A DNA stretch of 64,000 nt from PUMD01 sp964599275 (GCA_964599275.1 CAZRFK010000003.1:5156-69155), one strand, 5' to 3'; shown: positions 1-9,588, counted from the first letter of the stretch. The notes: generated from the sequence alone by a model not told the origin. Numbers and translations are program-made.

Positions 1-873
1 CTGGTGCGGATAGTCAGAACCCACCAGAAGATGGTCATGACCAGCCCATCCGGCGGCATAATCCAGAGCACCAGGTTCAAAGTTCACCGTATCGTAGTAC
101 AGCCTCGCAAGATAGTGTGAGGGAGGATGGGGTATCAGATCCTGTATCTCGGGATATACCCGGTAACCACGGTCCATCCGCTCCGCCACATAGGGAAGTG
201 TGCCGCCCAGATGAGCTGCGATCAGTTTCAAGTCGGGATGACGTTCGAATATATCCCCAAACACCATCCGTCCAATGATGGCAGTGGTGTCAAAAAGAAA
301 GCCCAGAAGCGGTACCAGACGATAATCCCCCAGTATTCCCTGCTCATCAGGAGAAGTCGGATGGATTAAAAGCGGTGCCTGCAGTTTTTCTGCTGCAGCA
401 AATACCGGCTCGAAGGAGGGGTGATCGAGCGCTTTTCCATTGATGTTGGTAAAAAGGACCGCACCGTGCAGACCCAGGTTGGAGACTGCATATTCCAGCT
501 CCTCAGCCGCCGCTTCCGGATTCTGCAGCGGAAGGGCACAGAAAGCGTAAAATCTCCCTGCGTGCCGTCGGCAGATCTCGGCAAAATCCTCATTGACTAT
601 CCTGGCCAACTCCACCCCCCGCTCTGGCTTTTCAATGTGCACTCCGGGTGTGGTGAGAGTCAGTATATGTGACTGCATACCAACCTCATCCATATCCTCG
701 ATACGCGCCGACAGGTCGCGGTGGCCCGGAACCAGGATATTGTAATCGCCAGAATAAGCCAGGATGGGGTCATCTGAGTCCTCATCATCGCGCAGCTGTG
801 CCCTGTATTCCCCGGTCCTCAGGGCATCAAGATATGCTGGTGGGTAAAAGTGATTGTGTACATCAATGCTCAT
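1..873 (-). CDS. Amidohydrolase family protein (amidohydrolase_2, COG2159), 3' end cut by window edge
   Basis: Reading the minus strand from the ATG at 873 gives 291 codons open to the window edge, so the C-terminus is missing. The N-terminus carries the metal-binding HxH of the amidohydrolase superfamily (H6 and H8 in DVHNHFYPP). Later segments fit the amidohydrolase_2 / ACMSD-like family: a 'PLLIHP' strand with a metal-ligand His, 'HPDLKLIAAHLGG' with a second His, and 'LLVGSDYPH' with the catalytic Asp near the cut end. A GGGGG ribosome-binding site lies just upstream of the ATG. Members of this family are metal-dependent hydrolases or non-oxidative decarboxylases of small carboxylic acids in the cytoplasm. 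The substrate cannot be read from the sequence. It lies just downstream of the DUF362 gene on the same strand and may be co-transcribed with it. Confidence 0.85.
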   Translation of the reverse strand, partial: MSIDVHNHFYPPAYLDALRTGEYRAQLRDDEDSDDPILAYSGDYNILVPGHRDLSARIEDMDEVGMQSHILTLTTPGVHIEKPERGVELARIVNEDFAEICRRHAGRFYAFCALPLQNPEAAAEELEYAVSNLGLHGAVLFTNINGKALDHPSFEPVFAAAEKLQAPLLIHPTSPDEQGILGDYRLVPLLGFLFDTTAIIGRMVFGDIFERHPDLKLIAAHLGGTLPYVAERMDRGYRVYPEIQDLIPHPPSHYLARLYYDTVNFEPGALDYAAGWAGHDHLLVGSDYPHQ

Positions 874-944
874 TTTAAATCCCCCTGTGCAGCTCCTTTT
901 TACAATCGTCAGCTATAAACTTCAGAATCCCCCCTTATTAAACA

Positions 945-1862
945 TCAGCCCTCTTTCAAAATGCTGCTGATCTTTTCAGCATATTGTTGGCTTTCGGGGT
1001 TTTCATCAGTGATTATCTCTATGTCCTGGGGAGAGGACACTCCCAGTCCCAGTTCAACAGCCCGGCTGATCTGTTCCTGTTGGAAAACCTTTTTGTCCAT
1101 TATCTCCGGAGTGCTGCCCAGTTCTTTCAGGATTGAAACCCCGACTGCATCAACGGCTATCCGGTCAGTTCCGGCCAGAAATAGATCTGCCCTTTTTCTG
1201 GTACCCTCCATGGGTCCGCCGTCGACGAAGGCCTCCATGCCGTCAAGAACTATAAGGTCAGGGCTGTATCCGACATTTATCTCGGCTATCATCCTGCGCA
1301 TATCAGGCGAGTCGTGCATCTGCTTCATGTAGTCGGTGTTTTCCTTGGGTATAATCCCCACAGCGAGTTTCAGGGCCATGGTGAAAACTCCCCCGTACTG
1401 ATGGGTTTTCAAGCAGGGCGTAGAAACCACACATTCGGCCTCTTTCAGTGCGCGGGGTACCACAAATCCGTCATCCCAGTGACCATCAGGCACTTCCACC
1501 TTCACCAGTTGATCTGAACTGAGTTCATCGAAGTTGACAATATCCACATTCAGTTCCTCGGCCAGCTGAAAAACTCCCAAATCCTCCATTACTTCCGCGG
1601 TGTTGGGGGGACCGGCTCTCTCTCCGATGGTTATTTGGTCGGCCCCCATCTCCTGCAGGTAAATTATCAGTTCCCGCAGGGTCTGCGGGTGGGTGGAACC
1701 CGGATAGCGGTCGGCGGTGTTAAAATTGGGCTTGAGCATTACCTTTTTATCCTTGACTGGATTAACAGCCAGAGCATCAACGCTCTTTTTTACACCTTCT
1801 TCTCTGGTTTCCGCTTTTATCAGGGAAACTTGTGTCCTGCCAGTTTGTTTTGTCTCAGACAT
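945..1862 (-). CDS. DUF362 domain protein (COG2006)
   Basis: 305-residue protein starting at ATG 1862, chosen because GGAAGGGAG sits at the right distance upstream; the frame stays open 33 codons further up without a site. It matches the DUF362 family: an early 'KVMLKPNFN' strand, 'TIGERAG', 'CVVSTPCLKTHQYGG' near the middle and 'DLIVLDGMEAFVDGGP' followed by an 'IAVDAVGVSIL' stretch. DUF362 proteins are soluble and often carry or accompany Fe-S centres. This copy has no ferredoxin-type Cys cluster, so it is the plain domain. Function is unknown in general. The amidohydrolase gene follows 71 bases downstream on the same strand, which suggests a two-gene transcript. Confidence 0.8.
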   Translation of the reverse strand: MSETKQTGRTQVSLIKAETREEGVKKSVDALAVNPVKDKKVMLKPNFNTADRYPGSTHPQTLRELIIYLQEMGADQITIGERAGPPNTAEVMEDLGVFQLAEELNVDIVNFDELSSDQLVKVEVPDGHWDDGFVVPRALKEAECVVSTPCLKTHQYGGVFTMALKLAVGIIPKENTDYMKQMHDSPDMRRMIAEINVGYSPDLIVLDGMEAFVDGGPMEGTRKRADLFLAGTDRIAVDAVGVSILKELGSTPEIMDKKVFQQEQISRAVELGLGVSSPQDIEIITDENPESQQYAEKISSILKEG

Positions 1863-2299
1863 AATCTCGACTCCCTTCCTGTAATACCTGTAAGTATACG
1901 ATAAACTAAAATCCGCCTGCACATAACCATTCCTCGAAAAACACCGTATTGGGCACTTCAAGCGGGTCGATTCAGACTCCTTTTTTTTGTTTTAGTTCTG
2001 CCAAGTAAGGCTCATTCCTGCCATCGGCCAGCCGCACATCTGTGCCGATTCCAGGTTGACCCTTCCCGCACAGCTGCTTTGGCGGGACAGAGATGATGTC
2101 CGGGGCATCCTCCTCCTACCTCTGTGCTTATCGTCGCCTGGTGGTAGGGTGGGATATCAGGTGCTTCCTGGCGATAAGAACTGTCTTTTTCACCATCACT
2201 TAGCCCCTGCTGATCTTTACCACCGTTGAATGACAGAGTAAGATCAATTCGAAATGAACGTCTACGGTCGCTAGAAAACCCACAGAAAGGAGACCACCA
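1863..2299. other. Intergenic region between divergent genes
   Basis: 437 bases separating the minus-strand DUF362 gene from the plus-strand dehydrogenase. No convincing reading frame. It should hold both promoters, but no clear -35/-10 pair was found. Its right half contains the possible leader hairpins listed separately. Confidence 0.5.
2114..2190 (+). promoter_or_regulatory. Possible leader RNA with alternative hairpins upstream of the SDR gene
   Basis: CTTATCG (2127-2133) can pair with CGATAAG (2172-2178), extended by CGCC/GGCG on the inner side, and TTTTT follows at 2186-2190, as in an intrinsic terminator. CCTACC (2115-2120) can instead pair with GGTAGG (2143-2148), and the two pairings interlock. 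The loop is long, so the structure is tentative. No known riboswitch motif was recognised. Confidence 0.25.
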
Positions 2300-3070
2300 T
2301 TGAACCAGAGATTAAATGATCGTGTTGCTGTCATCACCGGAGGAGCTTCAGGGATCGGTAGAGCAATCGCCATCAAATTCGCCGAAGAAGGCGCGAAGGT
2401 GGTGATAGCTGACATCAGGGAAGATCCGCGCGAGGGCGGTGAATCCACAGTTTCCAAAATAGAATCCATGGGGGGAAGCGTCAAATTCATCAAAGCGGAC
2501 GTGTCACAGTGGGATGATGTGGATTCGCTGATTGGAACTACTGTATCCGAACACGGCCGCCTGGATATAATGGTCAACAATGCCGCAACAGCTGTGGACA
2601 AACCCCTGCTTGAGACAACCCAGCAGGAATGGGAACAGGTTATGGGAGTAAATCTGACTGGAGTATTTTTCGGCTGCAAGAGAGCCATTCAGCAGATGCT
2701 TCAACAGGAGGTACGGGCTGAAGCCCGCGGGAAAATCATCAACATATCCTCCCAACACGGGATGATCGCCGCCCCCAACAACTTCGCCTACGGTGTTTCC
2801 AAAAGCGGTGTTGTGTACCTGACCCGGCAGGTAGCTTCCGACTACGCCGAGGAGCACATAATATGCAACGCCGTGGCCCCCGGACGCATACTGACAGGTA
2901 AACCTATCTCTGATGCAGATCCACTAAAGTATTCAAAATCCAGAACGCCCATGCCCCGTCTGGGAAAACCTGAAGATGTGGCCAATGCAGCTTTATTTTT
3001 GGCCAGTGATGAGGCTACCTACATTACCGGGGAAAACCTCATGGTGGACGGCGGCTGGATGTCCAGCTAA
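2300..3070 (+). CDS. Short-chain dehydrogenase/reductase (SDR, classical type)
   Basis: 256 residues from a TTG start at 2300, preceded by AAAGGAG at 2286-2292. Classical SDR features are all present: the cofactor loop TGGASGIG (13-20), NNAA (93-96), Asn118, catalytic Ser151, Tyr164 and Lys168 in the YGVSK motif, and a C-terminal 'ITGENLMVDGGWMS' close to that of FabG/glucose dehydrogenase-like enzymes. The residue after the second beta strand (Asp38 in 'VIADIR') favours NAD(H) over NADP(H). It is a cytoplasmic oxidoreductase of unknown substrate. It stands alone, with the S9 peptidase gene 515 bases further on. Confidence 0.9.
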   Translation: MNQRLNDRVAVITGGASGIGRAIAIKFAEEGAKVVIADIREDPREGGESTVSKIESMGGSVKFIKADVSQWDDVDSLIGTTVSEHGRLDIMVNNAATAVDKPLLETTQQEWEQVMGVNLTGVFFGCKRAIQQMLQQEVRAEARGKIINISSQHGMIAAPNNFAYGVSKSGVVYLTRQVASDYAEEHIICNAVAPGRILTGKPISDADPLKYSKSRTPMPRLGKPEDVANAALFLASDEATYITGENLMVDGGWMSS

Positions 3071-3585
3071 ACGGGGTGTCCTGAGCAGCTGTCAGTTTCA
3101 CAGGATTCACTCCATAAAATCAGCAGCAGACCCTCATCAACCTGACAGGATCTGCTGCTGTATCTGACCTTTGCGGGTCAACTATGTTTATCCAAGCATT
3201 TTCAAAAACTAGCACTATCCAAAACATATCAACGCGTTTTAGTAATTCTTTCGATGCAAACAGTAAAAACGCCAGTTATCTACAAGGTCAGGTGCCCTGC
3301 ATGCCCACACAGATGACATCAACAAAAGCATATCATTCCATCACTCATTTCTTAGAAATATCTACATGCTGGCGCAAATCTCCCTACCCTACTCAGATAT
3401 TAGCTGCCTTGGTGCTTAACATATCAGCAGGTATGCAAAGCCCAATGAGGAAACCAATAACAGACAATGTTTTAGAGGCTGCGGACACAAGATGGACCAG
3501 TAGATCATATTGAAAGATGGTGCTTCTTTGTCCTTGCCTGACGGGTAGGACTGAGCCATTGCAGATATTACCGGAGGTGAATTGA
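3071..3585. other. Intergenic region with one inverted repeat
   Basis: 515 bases without a supported gene. CAGCAGCAGA (3121-3130) and TCTGCTGCTG (3151-3160) form a 10-bp stem with a 20-base loop just after the dehydrogenase gene. No T-run follows, so it is only a possible transcript end. Short frames on both strands lack ribosome-binding sites and family likeness. Confidence 0.4.
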
Positions 3586-5619
3586 TTGACAGAGAATTCT
3601 TCATGTTTGGAACTTGAAAACGTCTTTTCCTTGCAGAAAACTTCAGATGCACAGATATCACCCGGCGGCAGTCAGGTCGCTTTTACATCTTCGCAACACT
3701 GCAAGATAGATGACAACGCCAACCCCATATCGCACATATGGATGGTATCCGTAAATGGCGGGGATGAACGACCCCTGGTTCACGAAAACGTCAGCAACCG
3801 CATGCCCCGTTGGTCTCCAGTACTGAAAGAATCCAGTGAAGGGGCACTACCTTCCGATCTGGCTTTTATGAGCGACCGCAGTGATCCCTCCAAGGGAATC
3901 CACCTGCCCTACCTGCTTAGGGCAGGCGGCGGGGAAGCAGTCCCCATCCATGGCATCAAAGGTAACGTTGAACATATGCAGTGGCTGGGGGACGGGCGCC
4001 ACCTGGTCCTGCTGGTCACCCAACCTGAAACTGAGGAAGAAAAACGGCGGGCAGAGGAAAGGGACGACCGCATAGTCTTTGAAGAGGAAGGGAAGTATCA
4101 GCAGCTGTGGCTGGCGGATATAAAAGCAGATACGGCCACCATAATCAGCCCCCAGGATCTGCATATCTGGGAATTTGACATCTGCGAAGAGAACGAAAAC
4201 ATAGTTGCCCTGGTTTCGGATGAACCGCATCTGCACTCGTGGTACAGCGCACACCTTGCGGTGTGGGGTATTCCCGAGCACCCTCATGAGGATGAACCTG
4301 TCGAGCCGCGCCGGCTTTACTTACCTCCTTGTGATGTACAGATAGCCTGTCCGACCTGGTCTCCCGGCGGTGACAGGGTGGCCTTTATAACCTGCACCTG
4401 CAGTGACCCGGGACTGGTAACTGGAGACATCTGGGTAAAAAGCGCAGATGCAGATAATAAGCCGGAATGTCTGACGCCCAACGCATCCTTCAGCGCCAAC
4501 TGGCTGCAGTGGACTGACAACGACAAATTGTTTTTCAGCAGCTACTGCGAGGGAGACCTGATGCTGGGACGGATAAAATTGGATGGTGATGAGGTCACCT
4601 GCGAGAAGGTGCATCAAAGCGGCCGGGCCACTCCCGGACGCGCCCGATTTTCTCTGGACAGCTGCACACAGCGTCTGGCCATGGCTGTTGAAAGTCCCAA
4701 TAGTCCCCCGGAGGTCTGGCTGGGCCACCTTGACCAAACAGACTGTGACGTCGAGGACCCTTCCAATGAACAGCTGCAGCTGCACTGTCTGACCTCCGTA
4801 AACAGCTGTGCAGAATCCTTCAAGCTGGGACAAACTGAGGTTGTTACATGGCCGGCTCCCGATGGTCTGGAGATTCAGGGTCTTTTGGTCAAACCCCCCG
4901 GATACACACAGGGTGAGCGCTATCCCCTGGTGGTACGGGTGCACGGGGGTCCCACCTCCCTGCACAAACAGGGGTTTTCAGCATCTCCAGGTTCATGGGC
5001 GCAGCTTCTGGCCGCACGCGGATTCTGTGTGCTTTTACCAAACCCCCGCGGCAGCGCTGGCTGGGGAACCAGCTTTTCCAGTGCCAATGTGGGAGATGTA
5101 GGTGAGGGTGATTTTTGCGACATTATGGCCGGGGTGGACCACTGCATAGAGCTGGGTATAGCTGATCCGGAACAGATAGGCATCGGTGGAGGCAGCTTCG
5201 GCGGCTATATGACCGCGTGGGCCATAAGTCAGACCGACCGATTCAGGGCTGCCATCATGTCCGCGGGCATAGTTAACGTCCTCAGCTTCTACGGCACCAG
5301 CGATCGCCCCAATTACGCCAGCCAGTTTCACGATGCAGACCCCTACGCCAGCGACATGTTCACCAGATACTCTCCCATAACCTACGCCGACCAGATACAT
5401 ACGCCCACGTTGATACTGCACGGGGAAAAAGACCAGTGCTGCGATGTGGGTCAGGCCAAGGAACTGTTCCGGGCCCTGCGCGAGCACGGAAACACACCCG
5501 TTCGCCTGGTGATATACCCCCGTGAGGGACACGGAATAAGGGAGAAAAAACACCTGCAGGATTATCTGAAGCGAATACTCAACTGGTACAGTAAGCACTT
5601 GAAAGATTCGAACAATTGA
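3586..5619 (+). CDS. S9 family serine peptidase (acylaminoacyl-peptidase / prolyl oligopeptidase type)
   Basis: 677 residues from TTG 3586, with GGAGGTGA at 3573-3580. The first ~400 residues are a WD40/TolB-like beta-propeller ('ISPGGSQVAFTSS', 'RMPRWSPV', 'PTWSPGGDRVAFIT'). The C-terminal third is an alpha/beta-hydrolase with 'RVHGGPTS' (oxyanion region), nucleophile Ser537 in GGGSFGGYM, Asp616 in 'LHGEKDQ' and His649 in 'REGHGI', so the triad is complete. No signal peptide, so it is likely cytoplasmic. The family cleaves short peptides or N-acylated amino acids from peptides. The M24 peptidase 1.6 kb downstream would suit a role in peptide use, but with a membrane protein between them this is inference. 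Confidence 0.92.
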   Translation: MTENSSCLELENVFSLQKTSDAQISPGGSQVAFTSSQHCKIDDNANPISHIWMVSVNGGDERPLVHENVSNRMPRWSPVLKESSEGALPSDLAFMSDRSDPSKGIHLPYLLRAGGGEAVPIHGIKGNVEHMQWLGDGRHLVLLVTQPETEEEKRRAEERDDRIVFEEEGKYQQLWLADIKADTATIISPQDLHIWEFDICEENENIVALVSDEPHLHSWYSAHLAVWGIPEHPHEDEPVEPRRLYLPPCDVQIACPTWSPGGDRVAFITCTCSDPGLVTGDIWVKSADADNKPECLTPNASFSANWLQWTDNDKLFFSSYCEGDLMLGRIKLDGDEVTCEKVHQSGRATPGRARFSLDSCTQRLAMAVESPNSPPEVWLGHLDQTDCDVEDPSNEQLQLHCLTSVNSCAESFKLGQTEVVTWPAPDGLEIQGLLVKPPGYTQGERYPLVVRVHGGPTSLHKQGFSASPGSWAQLLAARGFCVLLPNPRGSAGWGTSFSSANVGDVGEGDFCDIMAGVDHCIELGIADPEQIGIGGGSFGGYMTAWAISQTDRFRAAIMSAGIVNVLSFYGTSDRPNYASQFHDADPYASDMFTRYSPITYADQIHTPTLILHGEKDQCCDVGQAKELFRALREHGNTPVRLVIYPREGHGIREKKHLQDYLKRILNWYSKHLKDSNN

Positions 5620-5767
5620 ATGCAGTATACTCAGGCATCTTCATCGCTGATCTTCGAGCCGCAAGCAAGTATTGTACGACAGGGAGAAATTATGCACTTT
5701 TTGCAGACGTACAGAGTTAGAAAGCGGCGTCAATTATGACCGCTGAGAAAGGCAGGTCGCACCCACT

Positions 5768-7147
5768 GTGAAAACTGCGGAGTCTGATTTATCGGTGTCA
5801 GAAGAGGAACTGTCCTATAAAAAGATTGCCGTGTTCTTTTTACCCCTTCTGCTGAGCGGGCTCATGATGTCGGCCGGTCAACCCATAGTGCAGGCGGGGC
5901 TGGCAAGGTTGAAGGATCCCGACATAACCCTTGCAGCTTACGGGATGGCTTTTTACACTGCTGTTCTTCTGGAATCACCAATTATAATGCTGCTGCCTGC
6001 GGCCAACGCGCTGGTGACCGACCAGAAAGCCTACCGGCTCACCCGCAACTGCATGCTGGCCATATCGGCCGCCCTTACCGTCATCACAGCAGTTATCACC
6101 TTTGTGACTCCACTGTATCAGTACCTGTTTGAACAGGTCCTGGGTTATCCTGAACTGGTGGCCTCGGAGGCCCGCCCGGGTCTGGCGGTGCTTTTGCTGT
6201 GGCCGGCGCTGATCGGCATCCGGCGGTATTACCAGGGGATTCTGGTGAAGTTCGGCTGGACCGCCGTGGTGGGCTGGGGCACCGGGGCGCGACTGGTAAG
6301 CATGATCCTGGTGGTAATGGTGGGCAACCAGAGGTTTCCCGGTTACGGGGTAGTTATTGGCAGCGCCGCCCTGGTAATCGGTGTACTGGTGGATGCGGTT
6401 ATAGCCGTCATCGCCAGCCGCGTACTCCTTACTCATGAAAGCCTCCCTCCTGTATCGGAGGAAACACCCGAGGGAGCCCGCAGCGTGGCCGGGTTTGTGA
6501 AGTTTTTTGCTCCTCTGGCCCTGACCAGCGTACTCCGCACCGCTGCCCGTCCGCTCATGCTCAGCGGTATAGCCCGGGCCTACAGGCCGGTCCTGTCTCT
6601 GGCCGCCTTCCCGGTTGCCATGGGAACAGCATCCATACTGGCCAACCATCTGCGAATGCTGCGGGAAGTATTTTTGACCCTGGTAGAGGATGAAGAATCA
6701 CTGGACAAACTCAAAAGTTTCAGCGCTGCAGTTGCAGTTGGCTTTACAATATTCATGTCTGCGGTGGCATTTACCCCGCTGGCCAACCTGTACCACGGCA
6801 GCATCATAGGACTGACGGGTGGCACTCTCATAGCGGCCAACATCTCCCTGCAGTTTCTGGCTCTGATGCCCCTCATCCGGGCGTTTCAGGCTTACTATCA
6901 GGGGCTTTTGATAAAGACAGAGAAAACATGGCCGGTCAACGGCGCCTCGTTTGCCAACCTGATCATACTGGTTGGCGCCATGAATCTGGCCGCTTCTGTG
7001 ACGGACATTTCCGGTTACCTGATAGCCGGGGTAGTGTTGCCGGCCGCACTGGCCGGAGAATCATTCGCCCTGTGGTACTGGTCCCGACCGTGCAGAAAAG
7101 TAATAGCCGATACCGGCACCTCGAAAACCACTGCAGCCTGCAGATAG
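5768..7147 (+). CDS. Polytopic membrane protein of the MATE/MOP type, ANKH-like
   Basis: 459 residues from GTG 5768, with about 12 hydrophobic segments after a short acidic N-terminus. Two internal stretches resemble each other: 'RRYYQGILVKFGWT' near residue 155 and 'FQAYYQGLLIKTEKTW' near residue 380, showing the two-fold repeat of MOP flippase/MATE proteins. The YYQG element recalls the progressive ankylosis (ANKH) family more than standard drug/Na+ MATE pumps. The ribosome-binding site is weak. The substrate is unknown; ANKH-type proteins export small anions such as ATP, citrate or pyrophosphate, but that assignment here is inference. Confidence 0.65.
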   Translation: MKTAESDLSVSEEELSYKKIAVFFLPLLLSGLMMSAGQPIVQAGLARLKDPDITLAAYGMAFYTAVLLESPIIMLLPAANALVTDQKAYRLTRNCMLAISAALTVITAVITFVTPLYQYLFEQVLGYPELVASEARPGLAVLLLWPALIGIRRYYQGILVKFGWTAVVGWGTGARLVSMILVVMVGNQRFPGYGVVIGSAALVIGVLVDAVIAVIASRVLLTHESLPPVSEETPEGARSVAGFVKFFAPLALTSVLRTAARPLMLSGIARAYRPVLSLAAFPVAMGTASILANHLRMLREVFLTLVEDEESLDKLKSFSAAVAVGFTIFMSAVAFTPLANLYHGSIIGLTGGTLIAANISLQFLALMPLIRAFQAYYQGLLIKTEKTWPVNGASFANLIILVGAMNLAASVTDISGYLIAGVVLPAALAGESFALWYWSRPCRKVIADTGTSKTTAACR

Positions 7148-7218
7148 GGTAAATTCGGATGCTCACCTGTCATCTGCGACTAAAACAGAGAAAAACACCT
7201 AAAAGGAGGTAACTTTAT

Positions 7219-8352
7219 TTGAACTATCTTGAAAGGTTGAACAAACTGCAGCAGGCTATGCACAAGGAATCTTTTGACGGCCTCATTTACAGCACCGGCC
7301 CCAACTTCCGCTATTTCACCGGCGTACCGGTAAAATGGCGGCGGGAACAAGAACCCACTGAACCCGACTGCCTGCTCATTGCCGCCAGAAATACTGAACC
7401 GCGGGTAATAGTGCCTGCCTCTGCTACGCATCTGGCAGAGAAGTCTCCAGTAAACGTCAGCGTGGTTGATTCCCCGGAACAGGTGGTCGACATTCTGGAC
7501 AGCTTGCTTCCGGATGGCCGCATCGGCACCGGACCGGAGCGCGCTGAATGCTATTTAACTGAACTGGCTGCTGAGGCGCAGCCAAAGGCTGATATCTGCA
7601 GTGCGCAGCATGTTGGTGAAAAACTGCGCTACTGCAAGGATGAAAAAGAAATAGAGGTTCTCAGAAGGGCTGCGGCCATGTGCGATGAGGTAATGGAAGA
7701 AATAGTCGATCACATAAGGCCCGGCATCACTCAAACCAGGTTGGAGGAGATGATCGCCGAAGTGGGAACCAGCCTGGGAGCAGAAGATGTATCATTTTCC
7801 CCGACGGCCGCCTTTGTAAAATCCGACACCGAGCCCACCGACCAACCCTTTGTGTACCCCAAAGATGAGGGGCTGGTGCCGGGAACATCCATAGCCTTTG
7901 ACTTTGGCTTTGTGCTTGAAGGATACTGCTCCGATTTCGGCCGCTCCTTTTACTGCGGGCCGGCCCCCGATCACATCTCGGGAGCCTACCGCGCCCTACA
8001 GGAGTCCCAGTGCCAGCTGATACAGAGGATGGGACCTGATGAAATGACGGTCAGCGAATTGTTCGACACCATAGAAGAAGCGCTCGATGAACGCGACTAC
8101 GGCGATCGCCTGCGGGCGCGCCTGCCTGGAAGGGGACTTGGTCATCAGATCGGGGTGGATCTGCATGAGAACCCGCGCCTGAACCCCGAATGGGATGATG
8201 CCCTGCAGCCGGGGATGACCATGGCTATAGAACCGAAGCTGTGGCTGCCCGGGGAATATTATCTGCGGGTGGAGGACATTGTGCTGATAACCGAGGACGG
8301 AACAGAAACCTTCACCACGTTTGACCGCGAACTGTTCGAACTGCCGCTGTAA
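7219..8352 (+). CDS. M24 family metallopeptidase (Xaa-Pro aminopeptidase/dipeptidase type)
   Basis: 377 residues from TTG 7219 with a perfect AAAAGGAGGT at 7201-7210. It has a creatinase N-terminal domain (about 1-135) and a pita-bread catalytic domain. All five dinuclear-metal ligands are visible: Asp228 (FDFGF), Asp239 (CSDFGRS), His309 (GLGHQIG), Glu338 (AIEPKLW) and Glu352 (RVEDIV). It is a cytoplasmic enzyme, expected to remove residues next to proline. A creatinase-like hydrolase is an alternative because the N-domain resembles both. A strong hairpin follows the stop codon. Confidence 0.9.
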   Translation: MNYLERLNKLQQAMHKESFDGLIYSTGPNFRYFTGVPVKWRREQEPTEPDCLLIAARNTEPRVIVPASATHLAEKSPVNVSVVDSPEQVVDILDSLLPDGRIGTGPERAECYLTELAAEAQPKADICSAQHVGEKLRYCKDEKEIEVLRRAAAMCDEVMEEIVDHIRPGITQTRLEEMIAEVGTSLGAEDVSFSPTAAFVKSDTEPTDQPFVYPKDEGLVPGTSIAFDFGFVLEGYCSDFGRSFYCGPAPDHISGAYRALQESQCQLIQRMGPDEMTVSELFDTIEEALDERDYGDRLRARLPGRGLGHQIGVDLHENPRLNPEWDDALQPGMTMAIEPKLWLPGEYYLRVEDIVLITEDGTETFTTFDRELFELPL

Positions 8353-8376
8353 ATTTCCTGAAGGTCTGTCTGTGAG

Positions 8377-8403
8377 GGGGAGGGGTATAGACTACCCCTC
8401 CCC
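8377..8403. terminator. Bidirectional hairpin between convergent genes
   Basis: GGGGAGGGGTA (8377-8387) and TACCCCTCCCC (8393-8403) make a perfect 11-bp stem with a 5-base loop, between the M24 peptidase (plus) and the Fe-S protein (minus). The following tract is only partly T-rich. Confidence 0.6.
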
Positions 8404-8436
8404 GCTCCTTCTATGAAAGGGTATGCTCACGATAAC

Positions 8437-9117
8437 TCAGCAGTTAAGCGGACAGACCTTCTGACACAGATTACACTCCACTGAAAAAATGCCACGCTTC
8501 TGCAGATTTTCAGCCCGCAGCCTGCGGCTCCCCTCCTCTGCTGCTACCATACACCGGGAAAAATCCAGCTTATAATCAGAGAGCGCATCCTCCGGACACA
8601 CAGAGACACACCGGTCACAACCGGTACACAGCTGCGACCTGAAAGGATCACCAGCCTTATTGAAAGAAAGAGAGGCATCGGTAAGCATTACACCGAAACG
8701 GACATTGGAACCGTACTGAGGGTGAGCCACCAAAGTATTTTTGCCTATATGGCCCAACCCGGCCAGAACAGCAGCCCGTTTGTATGAAATTCCGCGACAA
8801 ACCAGCGAAGTATATCCCTGTTCTGACAGCCATTCTGCCAGCAGGTGCAGGCGGTGATTTATCACCTCATTGTAAAAGACGGCCCTGAGGCTATCCGTAT
8901 CCACCAGTGCATCCAGAACTTCTTCTGTGACGTGCAAAGCAGCAACTACTACTGAACGACATCCTGGCCATACCTCCTCCGGCAGCTCGTAATACTCATC
9001 CTCAGATTCAGGCCTGGGAACCCTGGGGTGTTTTGAAAATTCGTCCGGATCCGCTACGCCCAGGTCAGAAAACCCCAGCCGCTTTGCTTCTTGTTGTAAT
9101 TTGCCCTTCAACGTCAT
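8437..9117 (-). CDS. Small QueG-like 4Fe-4S protein (COG1600-related)
   Basis: 226 residues from ATG 9117 with GGAGGAG upstream. The mid part ('KRAAVLAGLGHIGKNTLVAHPQYG') is the conserved core of epoxyqueuosine reductase-like proteins. Eight Cys form two ferredoxin-type 4Fe-4S motifs: C164-x2-C167-x2-C170-x3-C174-P and C215-x2-C218-x3-C222-P, ending at C226. QueG itself is about 350-390 residues and binds cobalamin; this copy stops right after the second cluster and lacks the C-terminal part. It is therefore more likely a paralogous electron-transfer or reductive protein than true QueG. It stands alone, convergent with the peptidase gene. Confidence 0.75.
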   Translation of the reverse strand: MTLKGKLQQEAKRLGFSDLGVADPDEFSKHPRVPRPESEDEYYELPEEVWPGCRSVVVAALHVTEEVLDALVDTDSLRAVFYNEVINHRLHLLAEWLSEQGYTSLVCRGISYKRAAVLAGLGHIGKNTLVAHPQYGSNVRFGVMLTDASLSFNKAGDPFRSQLCTGCDRCVSVCPEDALSDYKLDFSRCMVAAEEGSRRLRAENLQKRGIFSVECNLCQKVCPLNC

Positions 9118-9588
9118 TGGTCTCCTCCTTTAACTATCACTCTCAGCAAACGAAAGCTGCAAAAGAGAAACTAAGTTTCAATCAATTGACCAGAAGGTGA
9201 AAAACATAGCCCCACAGACGGGATACGCCTGCAGGGACAGGTGAATTATAAAGCAAAACACAACTGGAATTTATCCAACCACTGTACGCCAATTTATCTT
9301 ATATTACCTGCAACCAAAGCTCCAACCACACAGAGCAGTCCCAATCCGCCCACGATCATCGGTACCGTCAGGAAGTAAGAGGATATGTAATCGACCGTAT
9401 CAATGAGAACGTCAACTTCAACTGGCATCTCCGCTGCTGCGCTGGCAATCTCCTGGTCAACAAACCGTGCGCGCAAAATAAACAGTGCCGCACAGAAAGT
9501 GGCAGATGAAAGCACAAACGCTGCACCTGTGCGAGCACCTGCTGAACCTCGGGCGTCATGACCTCCCTGATCATTTCATCCAGCATAA

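Noticed and set aside
3121..3160. Terminator after the SDR gene
   Set aside because: Good 10-bp stem but 20-base loop and no T-run; kept only as a note on the intergenic region.
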